From assembly GCA_964428935.1 (NCBI GenBank), contig CAYSAG010000061.1:1-20783 (forward strand): a DNA stretch of 20,783 bases, in the 5' to 3' direction. The notes beneath the pieces are model-generated. The model did no database searches, was not told where the DNA came from, and worked only from the letters and a program-made list of their open reading frames with translations. Positions 8,601 to 15,898 of this stretch are shown piece by piece; position 1 is the stretch's first letter; each line of letters begins with the position of its first letter. This DNA comes from JAADHY01 sp964428935. Lineage in GTDB: Bacteria > Planctomycetota > Planctomycetia > Planctomycetales > Planctomycetaceae. A program made the position numbers and the translations under genes.

Positions 8601-9722
8601 ATGACGTCGTTGCGCACACGAATGCGACGGCTCGTCGCGGAACTGGAGGAGGCAGCCAGAGCGATTGGCCGTTGCGTCTGCTTGATGGAAGTCTGCGGCA
8701 CGCACACCGTCAACGCGTGTCGCAGCGGGGTGCACTCTTTAATGCCAGAAAACGTTCGGTTGATTAGCGGGCCGGGCTGCCCGGTCTGCGTCACGCCGCA
8801 AAGCTACATCGACTTGCTGGTCGAGCTGGGGCGACGGCCGGAGGTGACGCTGGCCACGTACGGCGACATGGTGCGGGTGACGGGACGAGGCGAGTCCCTG
8901 GAGACGGCTCGCAGCCGCGGAGCCGACGTGCGGGTGGTGACGAGCACGCTGGAGGCGGTTGAGATGGCCGAGGCCGAGCCGCAGCGAGAAGTGGTGTTCG
9001 CGGCGGTCGGTTTCGAAACGACGGCTCCGGCAACGGCGGCGGCCGTACTGGCCGCTCGTCGGAAAGGCCTGCGGAACTTCAGCGTCCTGTGCGCGCACAA
9101 GCTGGTCGTCCCGGCCATGCAGGCTCTGTTGCAGTCACCGGACGTTCGCGTCGACGGGTTTCTCTGTCCCGGCCACGTCAGTGTCATCATTGGCTCGGAC
9201 GCGTACCAGCCGATTGTCCAACAGCACAATAAGCCGTGCGTCATTGCCGGCTTCGAGGCTCTGCAAATCATGGAAGGCGTTGTGCACCTGGTGCAGCAGG
9301 TTCGCGACGGGGTAGCGCGGCTGGAAAACCTGTACCCGCAAGTGGTTCGACCCGAAGGAAACCGACACGCTCAGCAGTTGCTGGAGCGGGTCTTCCAGGT
9401 CGCGGATTCCAATTGGCGAATGCTGGGGGTGCTGCCGGAAAGCGGTTTGGAGTTGCGGCCGGAGTTCGCCGAGTTCGACGCAATGCAGCGGTTCGGCTTG
9501 GAGTTGGGAGAGGACTACGAGCCGCCCGGGTGTCGTTGCGGTGAGGTCATTACGGGGCGGTGCAGTCCGGCGGACTGTCCGTTGTTTGCAACCGTGTGCA
9601 CGCCGACCTACCCGGTCGGTCCGTGTATGGTGAGCTCGGAGGGGACTTGCCAGGCGTGGTTCAAGTACCGACGCCGGGAGGTGCTTGGGCGGAAGACTGC
9701 CGCGGCTCAAACCTCCAACTGA
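8601..9722 (+). CDS. hypD: Hydrogenase maturation FeS protein HypD
   Basis: HypD is the [4Fe-4S] scaffold on which, with HypC, the Fe(CN)2CO moiety is assembled. The 373-aa protein shows the characteristic blocks in order: MEVCGTHT (C32), SGPGCPVCVTP (C60 and C63), VGFETTAPATA, and the C-terminal FeS motif CRCGEVITGRCSPADC through to GPCMVSSEGTCQAW. An AAGGGGA Shine-Dalgarno (8586-8592) lies 8 nt upstream of the ATG and within the hypC 3' end. All catalytic and ligand cysteines I can compare with the family are present. Cytoplasmic. Confidence 0.96.
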   Translation: MTSLRTRMRRLVAELEEAARAIGRCVCLMEVCGTHTVNACRSGVHSLMPENVRLISGPGCPVCVTPQSYIDLLVELGRRPEVTLATYGDMVRVTGRGESLETARSRGADVRVVTSTLEAVEMAEAEPQREVVFAAVGFETTAPATAAAVLAARRKGLRNFSVLCAHKLVVPAMQALLQSPDVRVDGFLCPGHVSVIIGSDAYQPIVQQHNKPCVIAGFEALQIMEGVVHLVQQVRDGVARLENLYPQVVRPEGNRHAQQLLERVFQVADSNWRMLGVLPESGLELRPEFAEFDAMQRFGLELGEDYEPPGCRCGEVITGRCSPADCPLFATVCTPTYPVGPCMVSSEGTCQAWFKYRRREVLGRKTAAAQTSN

Positions 9723-9819
9723 GGGCTGGGCTGCGGCGTCGCGCATTGGCAGACGGGACGGCGAACCGTTGAGTTGGAAAGGCGAAGGCAGTCCGAACAC
9801 CGCCATTTGCAATGTTGGT

Positions 9820-9843
9820 CCGGCAACGAAGGGGCCGGCAACG
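9820..9843 (+). repeat. Short tandem direct repeat CCGGCAACG, period 15
   Basis: Two copies of CCGGCAACG, at 9820-9828 and 9835-9843, lie in the 141-nt hypD-hypE spacer just upstream of the hypE start. This may be chance in GC-rich DNA; no function is evident. Confidence 0.35.
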
Positions 9844-9863
9844 GAACGAGACAAGACGGAGTC

Positions 9864-10919
9864 ATGCGTCCTGCAGTGGGACAAGCCGAGGTGAAACCGA
9901 CCAACCCTCACGCCCGCCGGATTGTCTTGGCGCACGGGGGCGGGGGTCAGCTTACAGACGAGCTGCTCGCCGGGATCGTTCGTCCTCGGGTGAATAACCC
10001 GATCCTTGGTGAACTGGATGACTCGGCCGTGGTTGACATCCCGGCGAGCCAGCTCGCCTTTACCACCGACAGTTACGTGGTCCGGCCGGTGGAGTTTCCC
10101 GGCGGTGACATTGGACGGCTGGCTGTCAGTGGCACGGTGAACGACCTGGCCGTTTGTGGAGCCGAGCCGATTGGAATCAGTCTGAGCCTGATTCTGGAAG
10201 AGGGGTTGGAGATCGAGCTGCTGGAGCGGATTTTGGACTCGGTGGCTCGGACCGCTCAAGAGGCCGGCGTCCCGGTCTTGACGGGCGATACGAAAGTGGT
10301 GGCTCGCGGTCAGGCGGACGGGCTTTACGTCAACACGGCTGGGATTGGCGTGGTGCGAACTCACCAGAAGTTGGGAGTCGCTCACATTCGTCCCGGCGAC
10401 GTGGTGGTGATCAACGGCCCGATTGCCGACCACGGCCTGGCCGTCATGCTGGCTCGGGAGCAGAACCTGGAGGTTGCGAGCCAGCTGTCCAGCGACGTGG
10501 CTCCGCTGAACGGGCTGATTCTACCGTTGGTGGAGCAGGTCGAGGGAGTGGTGTTCATGCGGGACCCGACTCGCGGCGGGTTGGCGGGGGTGCTGGCCGA
10601 CCTGGCCGAGCTGTCGGGGCTGCATTTGGTTTGTGACGAAGCGGAGATTCCGGTTCGTCCGGAGACTCGGTACGCCGCCGAGTTGCTGGGGCTCGACCCC
10701 TTGGACGTTGCAAACGAAGGCAAAGTTGTGCTGGTGGTGCGACCGGACGCTGTCGACTCGGTGCTCCAACTGATGAAGGCTCACCCGCTGGGCCGGGATG
10801 CAGCCGTCATTGGCCGGTTCGAAGACCGGCGGGACGGTTTGTGTGAGTTGGTGACGGAGGTTGGCGGCCGTCGCATCATTCAGAAGCCATATGGGGAGCA
10901 GTTGCCGCGAATCTGCTAG
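9864..10919 (+). CDS. hypE: Hydrogenase expression/formation protein HypE
   Basis: HypE dehydrates the carbamoyl group received from HypF, forming a C-terminal thiocyanate used to make the CN ligands. The 351-aa product has the PurM/AIR-synthase-like fold: the glycine-rich AHGGGGQL near the N-terminus, ELDDSAV, TTDSYVV, SGTVNDLAVCGAEP, GDTKVV and DPTRGGLAG. It ends in PRIC, with the functional terminal cysteine. The frame opens at 9774, but family alignment favours a start near 9864 (ATG) or the GTG at 9891; I chose the ATG, although its Shine-Dalgarno (GGAG) is very close. A 141-nt spacer separates it from hypD, so it may have its own translation or RNA signals. Isoleucine ATC and GATC sites are more frequent here than in the preceding genes. 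Confidence 0.94.
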   Translation: MRPAVGQAEVKPTNPHARRIVLAHGGGGQLTDELLAGIVRPRVNNPILGELDDSAVVDIPASQLAFTTDSYVVRPVEFPGGDIGRLAVSGTVNDLAVCGAEPIGISLSLILEEGLEIELLERILDSVARTAQEAGVPVLTGDTKVVARGQADGLYVNTAGIGVVRTHQKLGVAHIRPGDVVVINGPIADHGLAVMLAREQNLEVASQLSSDVAPLNGLILPLVEQVEGVVFMRDPTRGGLAGVLADLAELSGLHLVCDEAEIPVRPETRYAAELLGLDPLDVANEGKVVLVVRPDAVDSVLQLMKAHPLGRDAAVIGRFEDRRDGLCELVTEVGGRRIIQKPYGEQLPRIC

Positions 10920-10928
10920 CGCTCGGCT

Positions 10929-11034
10929 GTGAAGGCGAGTGTTGGCGGAGGCGGTTTGGCTGGTGATTGCTGTCGGCGGTCAGATGCCGCGCCGCAGCGA
11001 GCCGGTCGGACGACGGCTCGTCGCAAGCCTTCAC
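10929..11034 (+). promoter_or_regulatory. Nested inverted repeats in the leader of the hydrogenase large-subunit gene
   Basis: An outer 8-bp perfect repeat (GTGAAGGC 10929-10936 and GCCTTCAC 11027-11034) encloses a 7-bp hairpin (CGAGCCG 10998-11004 and CGGCTCG 11014-11020, 9-nt loop). The structure fills most of the 142-nt hypE/large-subunit spacer and ends 27 nt before the ATG. It could be an RNA stability, processing or translation-control element. No T-tract follows, so it does not look like a terminator. The function is inference. Confidence 0.42.
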
Positions 11035-11061
11035 GCAGTGGTCTTAGAAAGGGGGTTGACC

Positions 11062-12618
11062 ATGGGGATGCTTGCAATTGATCCGGTGACCCGGATCGAG
11101 GGTCACCTCAAGATCGAAGCGGTTACCGACGGGGGTGTGGTCAAAGAGGCCCGGTGTTCGGGTACGCTTTTTCGGGGATTGGAGATTATTCTTCGAGGGC
11201 GTGACCCGCGCGACGCTCAACGCATTACGCAGCGGATTTGCGGTGTCTGCCCGACGGCCCACTCCATGGCTTCGTCGCTCGCCCTGGACGACGCTTTCGG
11301 CATTTCGGGTCGCATTCCGGACAACGGCCGCATCATTCGCAATCTGATTTTCGGCTCGAACTACATCCAGTCGCACATCCTGCACTTCTACCACTTGGCC
11401 GCTTTGGACTACGTGGACGTCACGGCGGCGGCCGGCTACGACGGTCCGGACCCGCGGCTGCAGAAAGTGGCCAAGTTCATTGCCCGTGGCTCGCTGGCTC
11501 CCTTCGTTCCTCGCTACGAGGGCGATTACCGGCTGTCGCCGGAACAGAACCGCGCGGCCGTGTCGCACTACGTCGAGGCTTTGGACCGGCGGCGAGAAGC
11601 CCAGGAAATGCTGGCCATCTTCGGCGGCAAAATGCCGCACAACATGGGCATCTTTCCCGGCGGTGCGGTCCAGCACGTGACCGTCGACAAGATTGCGGAA
11701 TTCCGGTGGCGGCTGGAGCGGCTGCGGCGGTTCATCGACGAAGTGTACATTCCAGACGTCCTCACCGTCGCCAAGGCGTACCCGGACTACTTCGAGATCG
11801 GCCAGGGCTGCCGTCGCTACTTGGCCTACGGCAACTGGGACCTGAACAGCGAGCCGGACCTGCTGAAGCGGAAACGCCTGCAACCGCACGGAACCGTCGA
11901 TGGCCGGACGTTGAAGTACGAGCCGCTGGACCCGTCGCGGATTACCGAGCAGGTGAAGCATTCGTGGTACAAGAGCAGCTCGGACTTGCCGCCCAGTCGC
12001 GGCGAGACGGTTCCCGACCCGAGAAAACCAGACGCGTACTCCTTCCTCAAGGCTCCTCGTTACGGCGGCCAGGTGCACGAAGTCGGCCCGCTGGCGCGAA
12101 TGGTCGTCGCCTACGTGAAAGGTGTTCCGAAAGTCAAGCAGTTGGTCGACAGCGTGCTGAGTGAGCTGAAGGCGGACACTTCGGCGTTGTTCTCGGTCCT
12201 GGGACGACACGCCGCTCGAGCGCTGGAGTGCAAGCTGGTCGCCGACGCCATGGCCGAATGGCTGCTGCAACTGAAACCGGGCGAGCCGGTGTGTGCCGAG
12301 TACGAGCTGCCGGAGAGCGGCAGCGGCATGGGCTTGACCGACGCGCCGCGCGGCGCACTCGGACACTGGATTGAAATCCGCGACGGGGTGATTGCCAACT
12401 ACCAGGCGGTCGTGCCGACCACGTGGAACTGCTCGCCGCGAGACGACAAAGACCAACCCGGGCCGTGCGAGCAGGCGTTGGAAGGGACGAAGATCAAAGA
12501 CGAGAACAACCCGTTCGAGCTGGTCCGCATTGTTCGGTCGTTCGACCCGTGCATTGCGTGTGCGGTCCACTTGGTGACGCCGAAGGGACGCGAAATCGGT
12601 CGGTTCCGCGTCGTGTAA
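11062..12618 (+). CDS. [NiFe] hydrogenase large (catalytic) subunit, Hyb-like group 1
   Basis: Catalytic subunit that binds the NiFe(CN)2CO centre and oxidises H2. The 518-aa precursor starts MGMLAIDPVTRIEGH, the family N-terminus, with AAAGGGGG 6 nt upstream (11048-11055); the longer frame to 10939 is not needed. The L1 motif is RICGVCPTAH (C60, C63) and the L2 motif DPCIACAVH (C497, C500, H503), giving all four nickel ligands. A 15-residue tail (504-518) follows H503 and should be removed by the maturation endopeptidase encoded next. It has no Tat signal, so export should be by co-transport with the small subunit. The closest analogue by context is HybC, since HybA and HybB partners are present. 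Unusually, the large-subunit gene precedes the small-subunit gene and a 629-nt gap follows it. Confidence 0.96.
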   Translation: MGMLAIDPVTRIEGHLKIEAVTDGGVVKEARCSGTLFRGLEIILRGRDPRDAQRITQRICGVCPTAHSMASSLALDDAFGISGRIPDNGRIIRNLIFGSNYIQSHILHFYHLAALDYVDVTAAAGYDGPDPRLQKVAKFIARGSLAPFVPRYEGDYRLSPEQNRAAVSHYVEALDRRREAQEMLAIFGGKMPHNMGIFPGGAVQHVTVDKIAEFRWRLERLRRFIDEVYIPDVLTVAKAYPDYFEIGQGCRRYLAYGNWDLNSEPDLLKRKRLQPHGTVDGRTLKYEPLDPSRITEQVKHSWYKSSSDLPPSRGETVPDPRKPDAYSFLKAPRYGGQVHEVGPLARMVVAYVKGVPKVKQLVDSVLSELKADTSALFSVLGRHAARALECKLVADAMAEWLLQLKPGEPVCAEYELPESGSGMGLTDAPRGALGHWIEIRDGVIANYQAVVPTTWNCSPRDDKDQPGPCEQALEGTKIKDENNPFELVRIVRSFDPCIACAVHLVTPKGREIGRFRVV

Positions 12619-12685
12619 CCGGGTCGCTGACCTGCTTGGACGGGAGGTTCCGCACTTTGGTTGGGGCGTGCGACGGTGTGGTACA

Positions 12686-12722
12686 GGGGTGACGCGGTCC
12701 GGCAGACGGGCTGCGTCACCCC
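12686..12722 (+). promoter_or_regulatory. Strong 16-bp-stem hairpin after the large-subunit gene
   Basis: GGGGTGACGC (12686-12695) pairs perfectly with GCGTCACCCC (12713-12722). The inner GGTCCG/CGGGCT arms continue the stem with two G-U and one U-G wobble pairs, closing on a 5-nt GCAGA loop. An outer CGGTGT/ACACCG pair (12674-12679, 12727-12732) extends the structure after an internal loop. It lies 67 nt past the large-subunit stop. There is no downstream T-run, so it is better read as an RNA stabiliser or processing or attenuation element than as an intrinsic terminator. Confidence 0.6.
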
Positions 12723-12809
12723 GTCGACACCGCGGCAATAGAAGCAGAACGGAGCGGTCGGGGGTGTGTCGTCGACGAGCCGACCGGTCAGTTGGCTTGG
12801 ACAGACGGC

Positions 12810-12825
12810 TGCGTCGGCCGACGCA
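12810..12825. promoter_or_regulatory. Perfect 16-bp palindrome TGCGTCGGCCGACGCA
   Basis: Uninterrupted dyad with 8-bp arms in the mid-operon gap, 87 nt downstream of the hairpin. The form suits a dimeric DNA-binding protein's operator, but GC-rich sequence makes chance palindromes more likely. No second copy was noticed in the window. Confidence 0.35.
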
Positions 12826-13247
12826 CCGGGAAGAACCGGTCGCTCCCGAAGCGAAGGTACGAACAGCGGCGCGGCATCGTCGGGGGAGCGAGCAGCGGGG
12901 CCGGTGGCGAACAGGTTTGCGAGCCGCTGCGGGGAGGCCACTTGGACCCGCCTCGCTCTTCCCGGTGCCGTCGGGCTGCCGGGCGGTCGTCGGCTTCTCG
13001 ACGTTGACCCGCTGGCTACGGCCAATGACTCGCCGCGCTGGTTTACGACGAGCCGCGTCGCTTGGAGCGGGCGGTTGGTCCGGCCTGGGACTGGCCGCCG
13101 ACCGGTTCGGCGTCGAGCACCGCGGAAGTACAGCCACGGACGGAGGCGCGTGGGCGCCGAACGGTACAGGACAGACGGTCCTTCATCTGGCAAAGCTGGG
13201 TGGAGTCAGGGGCTTCGTCCTTCGGGGTGCAGCCAGCGAGGTGTGGA

Positions 13248-13760
13248 ATGGCAGCCGTTCGACCCAAGCTGTTGTTGGGCGTCGGCAACGTACTTCGGCG
13301 TGACGAAGGGGTCGGGGTTCGAGTGGCCGATCTGTTTGCCCGGCTGCCGCTCCCGCCCGACGTCGAAGTCTGCGACGGCGGCACGCTCGGCTTGGACGCG
13401 GCCACGCTGCTGGAGGGGCGTCGGTTGGTGGTCGTGGTCGACGCCGTCGACGCCAATGCTTCTCCGGGTGAAATCTTTCGGCTGCAGCCGGAGGACCTGG
13501 TTCCGGCTACTCGCTGCGGTTTCTCCGTGCACGACTTCCACCTGCTGGACGCTTTGGAACAGACCCGCTTGGTCGGCACCGAGCCGGAGCGGGTGGTTGT
13601 GTTGGCGGTCCAGGTGCAAGACGTGTCGGTCGGCATTGGACTGACTCCTGCCGTCGAACAGGCCCTGCCGAAAGTCGCCCGACAGGTCGCTCGCGAGCTG
13701 GACCTGCCGGAATCGTTGGTCGAACAGAGCTCAACGCTGGAATCGTCGTGGTCCAGTTGA
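13248..13760 (+). CDS. Hydrogenase maturation endopeptidase (HybD/HyaD-like)
   Basis: Nickel-dependent endopeptidase that removes the large-subunit C-terminal tail after nickel insertion. The 170-aa product starts MAAVRPKLLLGVGNVLRRDEGVG, with the family's G-x-G-N-x-L-x-x-D-E-G-x-G signature. Putative metal ligands E20, D65 and H95 are spaced like Glu16, Asp62 and His93 of E. coli HybD. The ATG at 13248 has GAGG 6 nt upstream; the frame opens earlier at 13062, but that portion looks non-coding. The Ser-rich C-terminal tail (EQSSTLESSWSS) is not conserved. It sits between the large- and small-subunit genes and only 17 nt before the latter, tying it to this hydrogenase; its expected substrate is the tail after H503 of the upstream product. 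Confidence 0.94.
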   Translation: MAAVRPKLLLGVGNVLRRDEGVGVRVADLFARLPLPPDVEVCDGGTLGLDAATLLEGRRLVVVVDAVDANASPGEIFRLQPEDLVPATRCGFSVHDFHLLDALEQTRLVGTEPERVVVLAVQVQDVSVGIGLTPAVEQALPKVARQVARELDLPESLVEQSSTLESSWSS

Positions 13761-13777
13761 AGGAAAGGGGGTTTCTC

Positions 13778-14950
13778 ATGGACACACAAATGACTCGACG
13801 CTCGTTCTTGGAGGCCGGGGTCGGCGCCGTGACGCTGCTCGGCTGCACGCTGCTGGAGAGCAAACCGGGTCGAGCGGCACCGGCTCAAAAGGTCGCCGAA
13901 ATTCCGGTGGTGTGGATGGCCACCGGCTCCTGCTCGGGCTGCTCCGTCTCGCTGCTCAACAGTGCCGCTCCGACCATTCAAGAGCTGCTCCTGGACGAGG
14001 TGCTGCCAGGCAAACACGTTTCGCTCGCCTTTCACGCAACGGTCATGGCGGGCCAAGGAGACCAGGCCATGGAGGCTTTGCAGCAGACGGTCCAACAGAA
14101 CCGCGGCCGGTACGTGTTGGCCGTCGAGGGAGCGGTCGCCACGGGTGAGGACGGCATTTACTGCACGGTCGGCGAACGGTCGGACGGCCGACCGATTACG
14201 GGCTACGAACACGTGCGGGACCTGGGCCGCGACGCTTTGGCCGTGCTGGCCGTCGGTTCGTGCGCTTCGTTCGGAGGGATTCCAGGCGGACAACCGAACC
14301 CGACCAGCGTGGTGACGGTGGCCGACGTGTTCGAGCGGGAGAAGATCAACACGCCGCTGGTGCGGATTCCGGGCTGTCCGCCTCACCCGGACTGGATTGT
14401 CGGCACGGTGGCCGCCTTGCTGCTCGGCGGGCTGGACGCGCTGGACCTGGACGGCCTGGGACGTCCCAAAGCCTTCTTCGGCCAGTGTATTCACGACAAC
14501 TGTCCGTTCCGCGGACATTTTGAGTCGGGCGACTTTGCCGAGCACTTCGGCGAGCACGGGTGTTTGGTGAAGCTGGGGTGCAAAGGTCCGATTACGTACG
14601 CCGACTGCCCGCTGCGGAAGTTCAACAACGGGACGAGCTGGTGCGTCGAGGCGGGTCACCCGTGCATCGGTTGTGCTCACCCCGACTTCCCGTTCGAGAA
14701 GTCGATGTTCGAACCGGTGAAGCCGGCTCAGCTCAGCTTTCCTGAAATCTACCCGCCGGCTCGGGCCGACATTGCTGAGCGTCGGCAGGCCGACAAGAGC
14801 ACTTACGCGACGGTCGGCCTGATTGGCGTCGGTGGTTTTCTGGCGGGTGTGGGAGTCGCCGCGGCCGCTCGTCGGCTGGCAGCCGAGGACAAGCGGGACG
14901 GCGACGGGCAGTCGAAAGAAGGTCAGACGGAAGTCCAGCAGGAGGGCTGA
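13778..14950 (+). CDS. [NiFe] hydrogenase small subunit, Tat-targeted, membrane-anchored
   Basis: Electron-transfer subunit carrying three FeS clusters. The 390-aa precursor has a Tat signal (TRRSFLEA, 6-13), placing the enzyme outside the cytoplasmic membrane. Proximal cluster ligands are C52, C55, C162 and C200; distal H239, C242, C262 and C268; medial C277, C296 and C299. The extra cysteines of O2-tolerant enzymes are absent (G54 and G167 instead), so a standard proximal [4Fe-4S] is expected. At the medial cluster the usual proline of the W-P-V-x-A-G-H motif is cysteine (C289), suggesting [4Fe-4S] rather than [3Fe-4S]. A hydrophobic helix (about 343-363) anchors the C-terminus. AAGGAAAGGGGG lies just upstream of the ATG at 13778. 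It resembles HybO by context. Confidence 0.96.
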   Translation: MDTQMTRRSFLEAGVGAVTLLGCTLLESKPGRAAPAQKVAEIPVVWMATGSCSGCSVSLLNSAAPTIQELLLDEVLPGKHVSLAFHATVMAGQGDQAMEALQQTVQQNRGRYVLAVEGAVATGEDGIYCTVGERSDGRPITGYEHVRDLGRDALAVLAVGSCASFGGIPGGQPNPTSVVTVADVFEREKINTPLVRIPGCPPHPDWIVGTVAALLLGGLDALDLDGLGRPKAFFGQCIHDNCPFRGHFESGDFAEHFGEHGCLVKLGCKGPITYADCPLRKFNNGTSWCVEAGHPCIGCAHPDFPFEKSMFEPVKPAQLSFPEIYPPARADIAERRQADKSTYATVGLIGVGGFLAGVGVAAAARRLAAEDKRDGDGQSKEGQTEVQQEG

Positions 14951-14953
14951 GCC

Positions 14954-15898
14954 ATGAAATCGCTTGACCGACGACGTTTCTTGAAAACGGCGGCTGCGGC
15001 CGGCGCCGCGGCAACGGTCGCTCAAAGAGCCGAGGCGAAAGAGTTCGACCCGCGGCAGTTCGACCACGCTCAGTCAATGCTCTACGACGCCACCCGGTGC
15101 ATTGGCTGCCGGACGTGTGTCCGAGCTTGTCGGGAAGCGAACAACCTGCCACCGGAAGAGCGGGAACTGGAAGGGGTGACGTTCGACCAGCCGGTCGAGC
15201 TGTCGGCGACAAACTGGACGGTGATTCAAGTCTACAAGGAAGACCCGGAGGAGGCGGCCGCAGAAGGGCGCGAGCCGCGCTGGTCGTTCCTGAAACGAAA
15301 CTGCATGCACTGCAACGTGCCCGCTTGTGCCTCGGTCTGTCCGGTGGCGGCCCTGCACAAGAAGGAAACGGGCGAGGTGGCTTACGAGGAGGACCGGTGC
15401 ATTGGCTGCCGGTACTGCATGCTGGCCTGCCCGTACCGAGTGCCGCGGTACGAATGGTTGAACAACGCGCCGCGCGTCCGGAAGTGCAACTGGTGCATGT
15501 CGTGCGTAAAAGCCTGTCCGGTTGGGGCGCTCAAACAAGGGACGCGCAAGGAGCTGATTGCTGAGGCGCACCGGCGGATTCAAGCCGAACCGAATCGGTA
15601 CGTCAACCACGTTTACGGCGAGCTGGAGGCGGGCGGCTGCAGCTACTTGATCTTGTCGGGCGTCGAGCCGACGAAGCTGGACCTGCCCGACCTCCCACCG
15701 ACCGTTCGCTCGACCGTGGCCGACTCGATCATGGAGGCTCTGCCAGGCTGGATCGTCGGTCTGGGACTGGTGCTGGGCGCCGTCTACAAACTGACTCACC
15801 TCGACAAAGCCGTAGAAGAGGCTGGCGGCGAGGCAGAATCGGCCGGCGAAGCTGAAACCAGTGCAGGGCCTGTCAATTCGACGGAGGAAGCGAAATGA
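14954..15898 (+). CDS. hybA: HybA-like periplasmic 4-cluster ferredoxin subunit
   Basis: Carries electrons from the hydrogenase small subunit to the quinone-reactive membrane subunit. The 314-aa protein has a Tat signal (DRRRFLKTAAAAG, 5-17) and sixteen cysteines forming four predicted [4Fe-4S] sites: C49/52/55/59, C117/120/125/129, C149/152/155/159 and C178/181/184/188. A single C-terminal helix (about 263-281, GWIVGLGLVLGAVYKL) should anchor it to the membrane, as in HybA. The last motif is compact (CxxCxxCxxxCP) rather than the CxxC-loop-CxxxCP of HybA/FdhB-type subunits. AGGAGGG at 14940-14946 precedes the ATG by 7 nt, inside the small-subunit gene; the 3' end overlaps hybB by 4 nt. The acidic, Ala/Glu-rich tail is not conserved. 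Confidence 0.92.
   Translation: MKSLDRRRFLKTAAAAGAAATVAQRAEAKEFDPRQFDHAQSMLYDATRCIGCRTCVRACREANNLPPEERELEGVTFDQPVELSATNWTVIQVYKEDPEEAAAEGREPRWSFLKRNCMHCNVPACASVCPVAALHKKETGEVAYEEDRCIGCRYCMLACPYRVPRYEWLNNAPRVRKCNWCMSCVKACPVGALKQGTRKELIAEAHRRIQAEPNRYVNHVYGELEAGGCSYLILSGVEPTKLDLPDLPPTVRSTVADSIMEALPGWIVGLGLVLGAVYKLTHLDKAVEEAGGEAESAGEAETSAGPVNSTEEAK

Larger units (their letters stand above)
12619..13247. other. 629-nt gap inside the hydrogenase island, no convincing gene
   Basis: This lies between the large-subunit gene and its endopeptidase. Frames open through it (for example 12668-13303 + and 12399-13193 -) are Arg-rich, lack recognisable motifs and look like GC-rich shadow frames. It contains a strong hairpin (12686-12722) and a perfect palindrome (12810-12825), annotated separately. 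The spacing contrasts with the 17-, 3-, -4-, 18- and -4-nt junctions of the downstream genes, so the region may hold a processing site, an internal promoter, a small RNA or the remains of a lost gene. Confidence 0.6.

Noticed and set aside
10957..10971. Sigma-54-like TGGCTGGTGATTGCT ahead of the large-subunit gene
   Set aside because: GG and GC are separated by 9 nt rather than the strict 10, and the CAC block is missing.
11044..13137. 697-codon open frame on the minus strand across the large-subunit gene
   Set aside because: It is antisense to a clear [NiFe] large-subunit gene, has no recognisable domain and is Arg/Val-rich as expected for a GC-rich shadow frame.
12668..13303. 211-codon plus-strand frame in the mid-operon gap
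   Set aside because: Extremely Arg-rich, no good ribosome binding site, no recognisable motif; treated as non-coding.
13043..15067. 674-codon minus-strand frame across the endopeptidase and small-subunit genes
   Set aside because: Antisense shadow of well-supported genes; no motifs.
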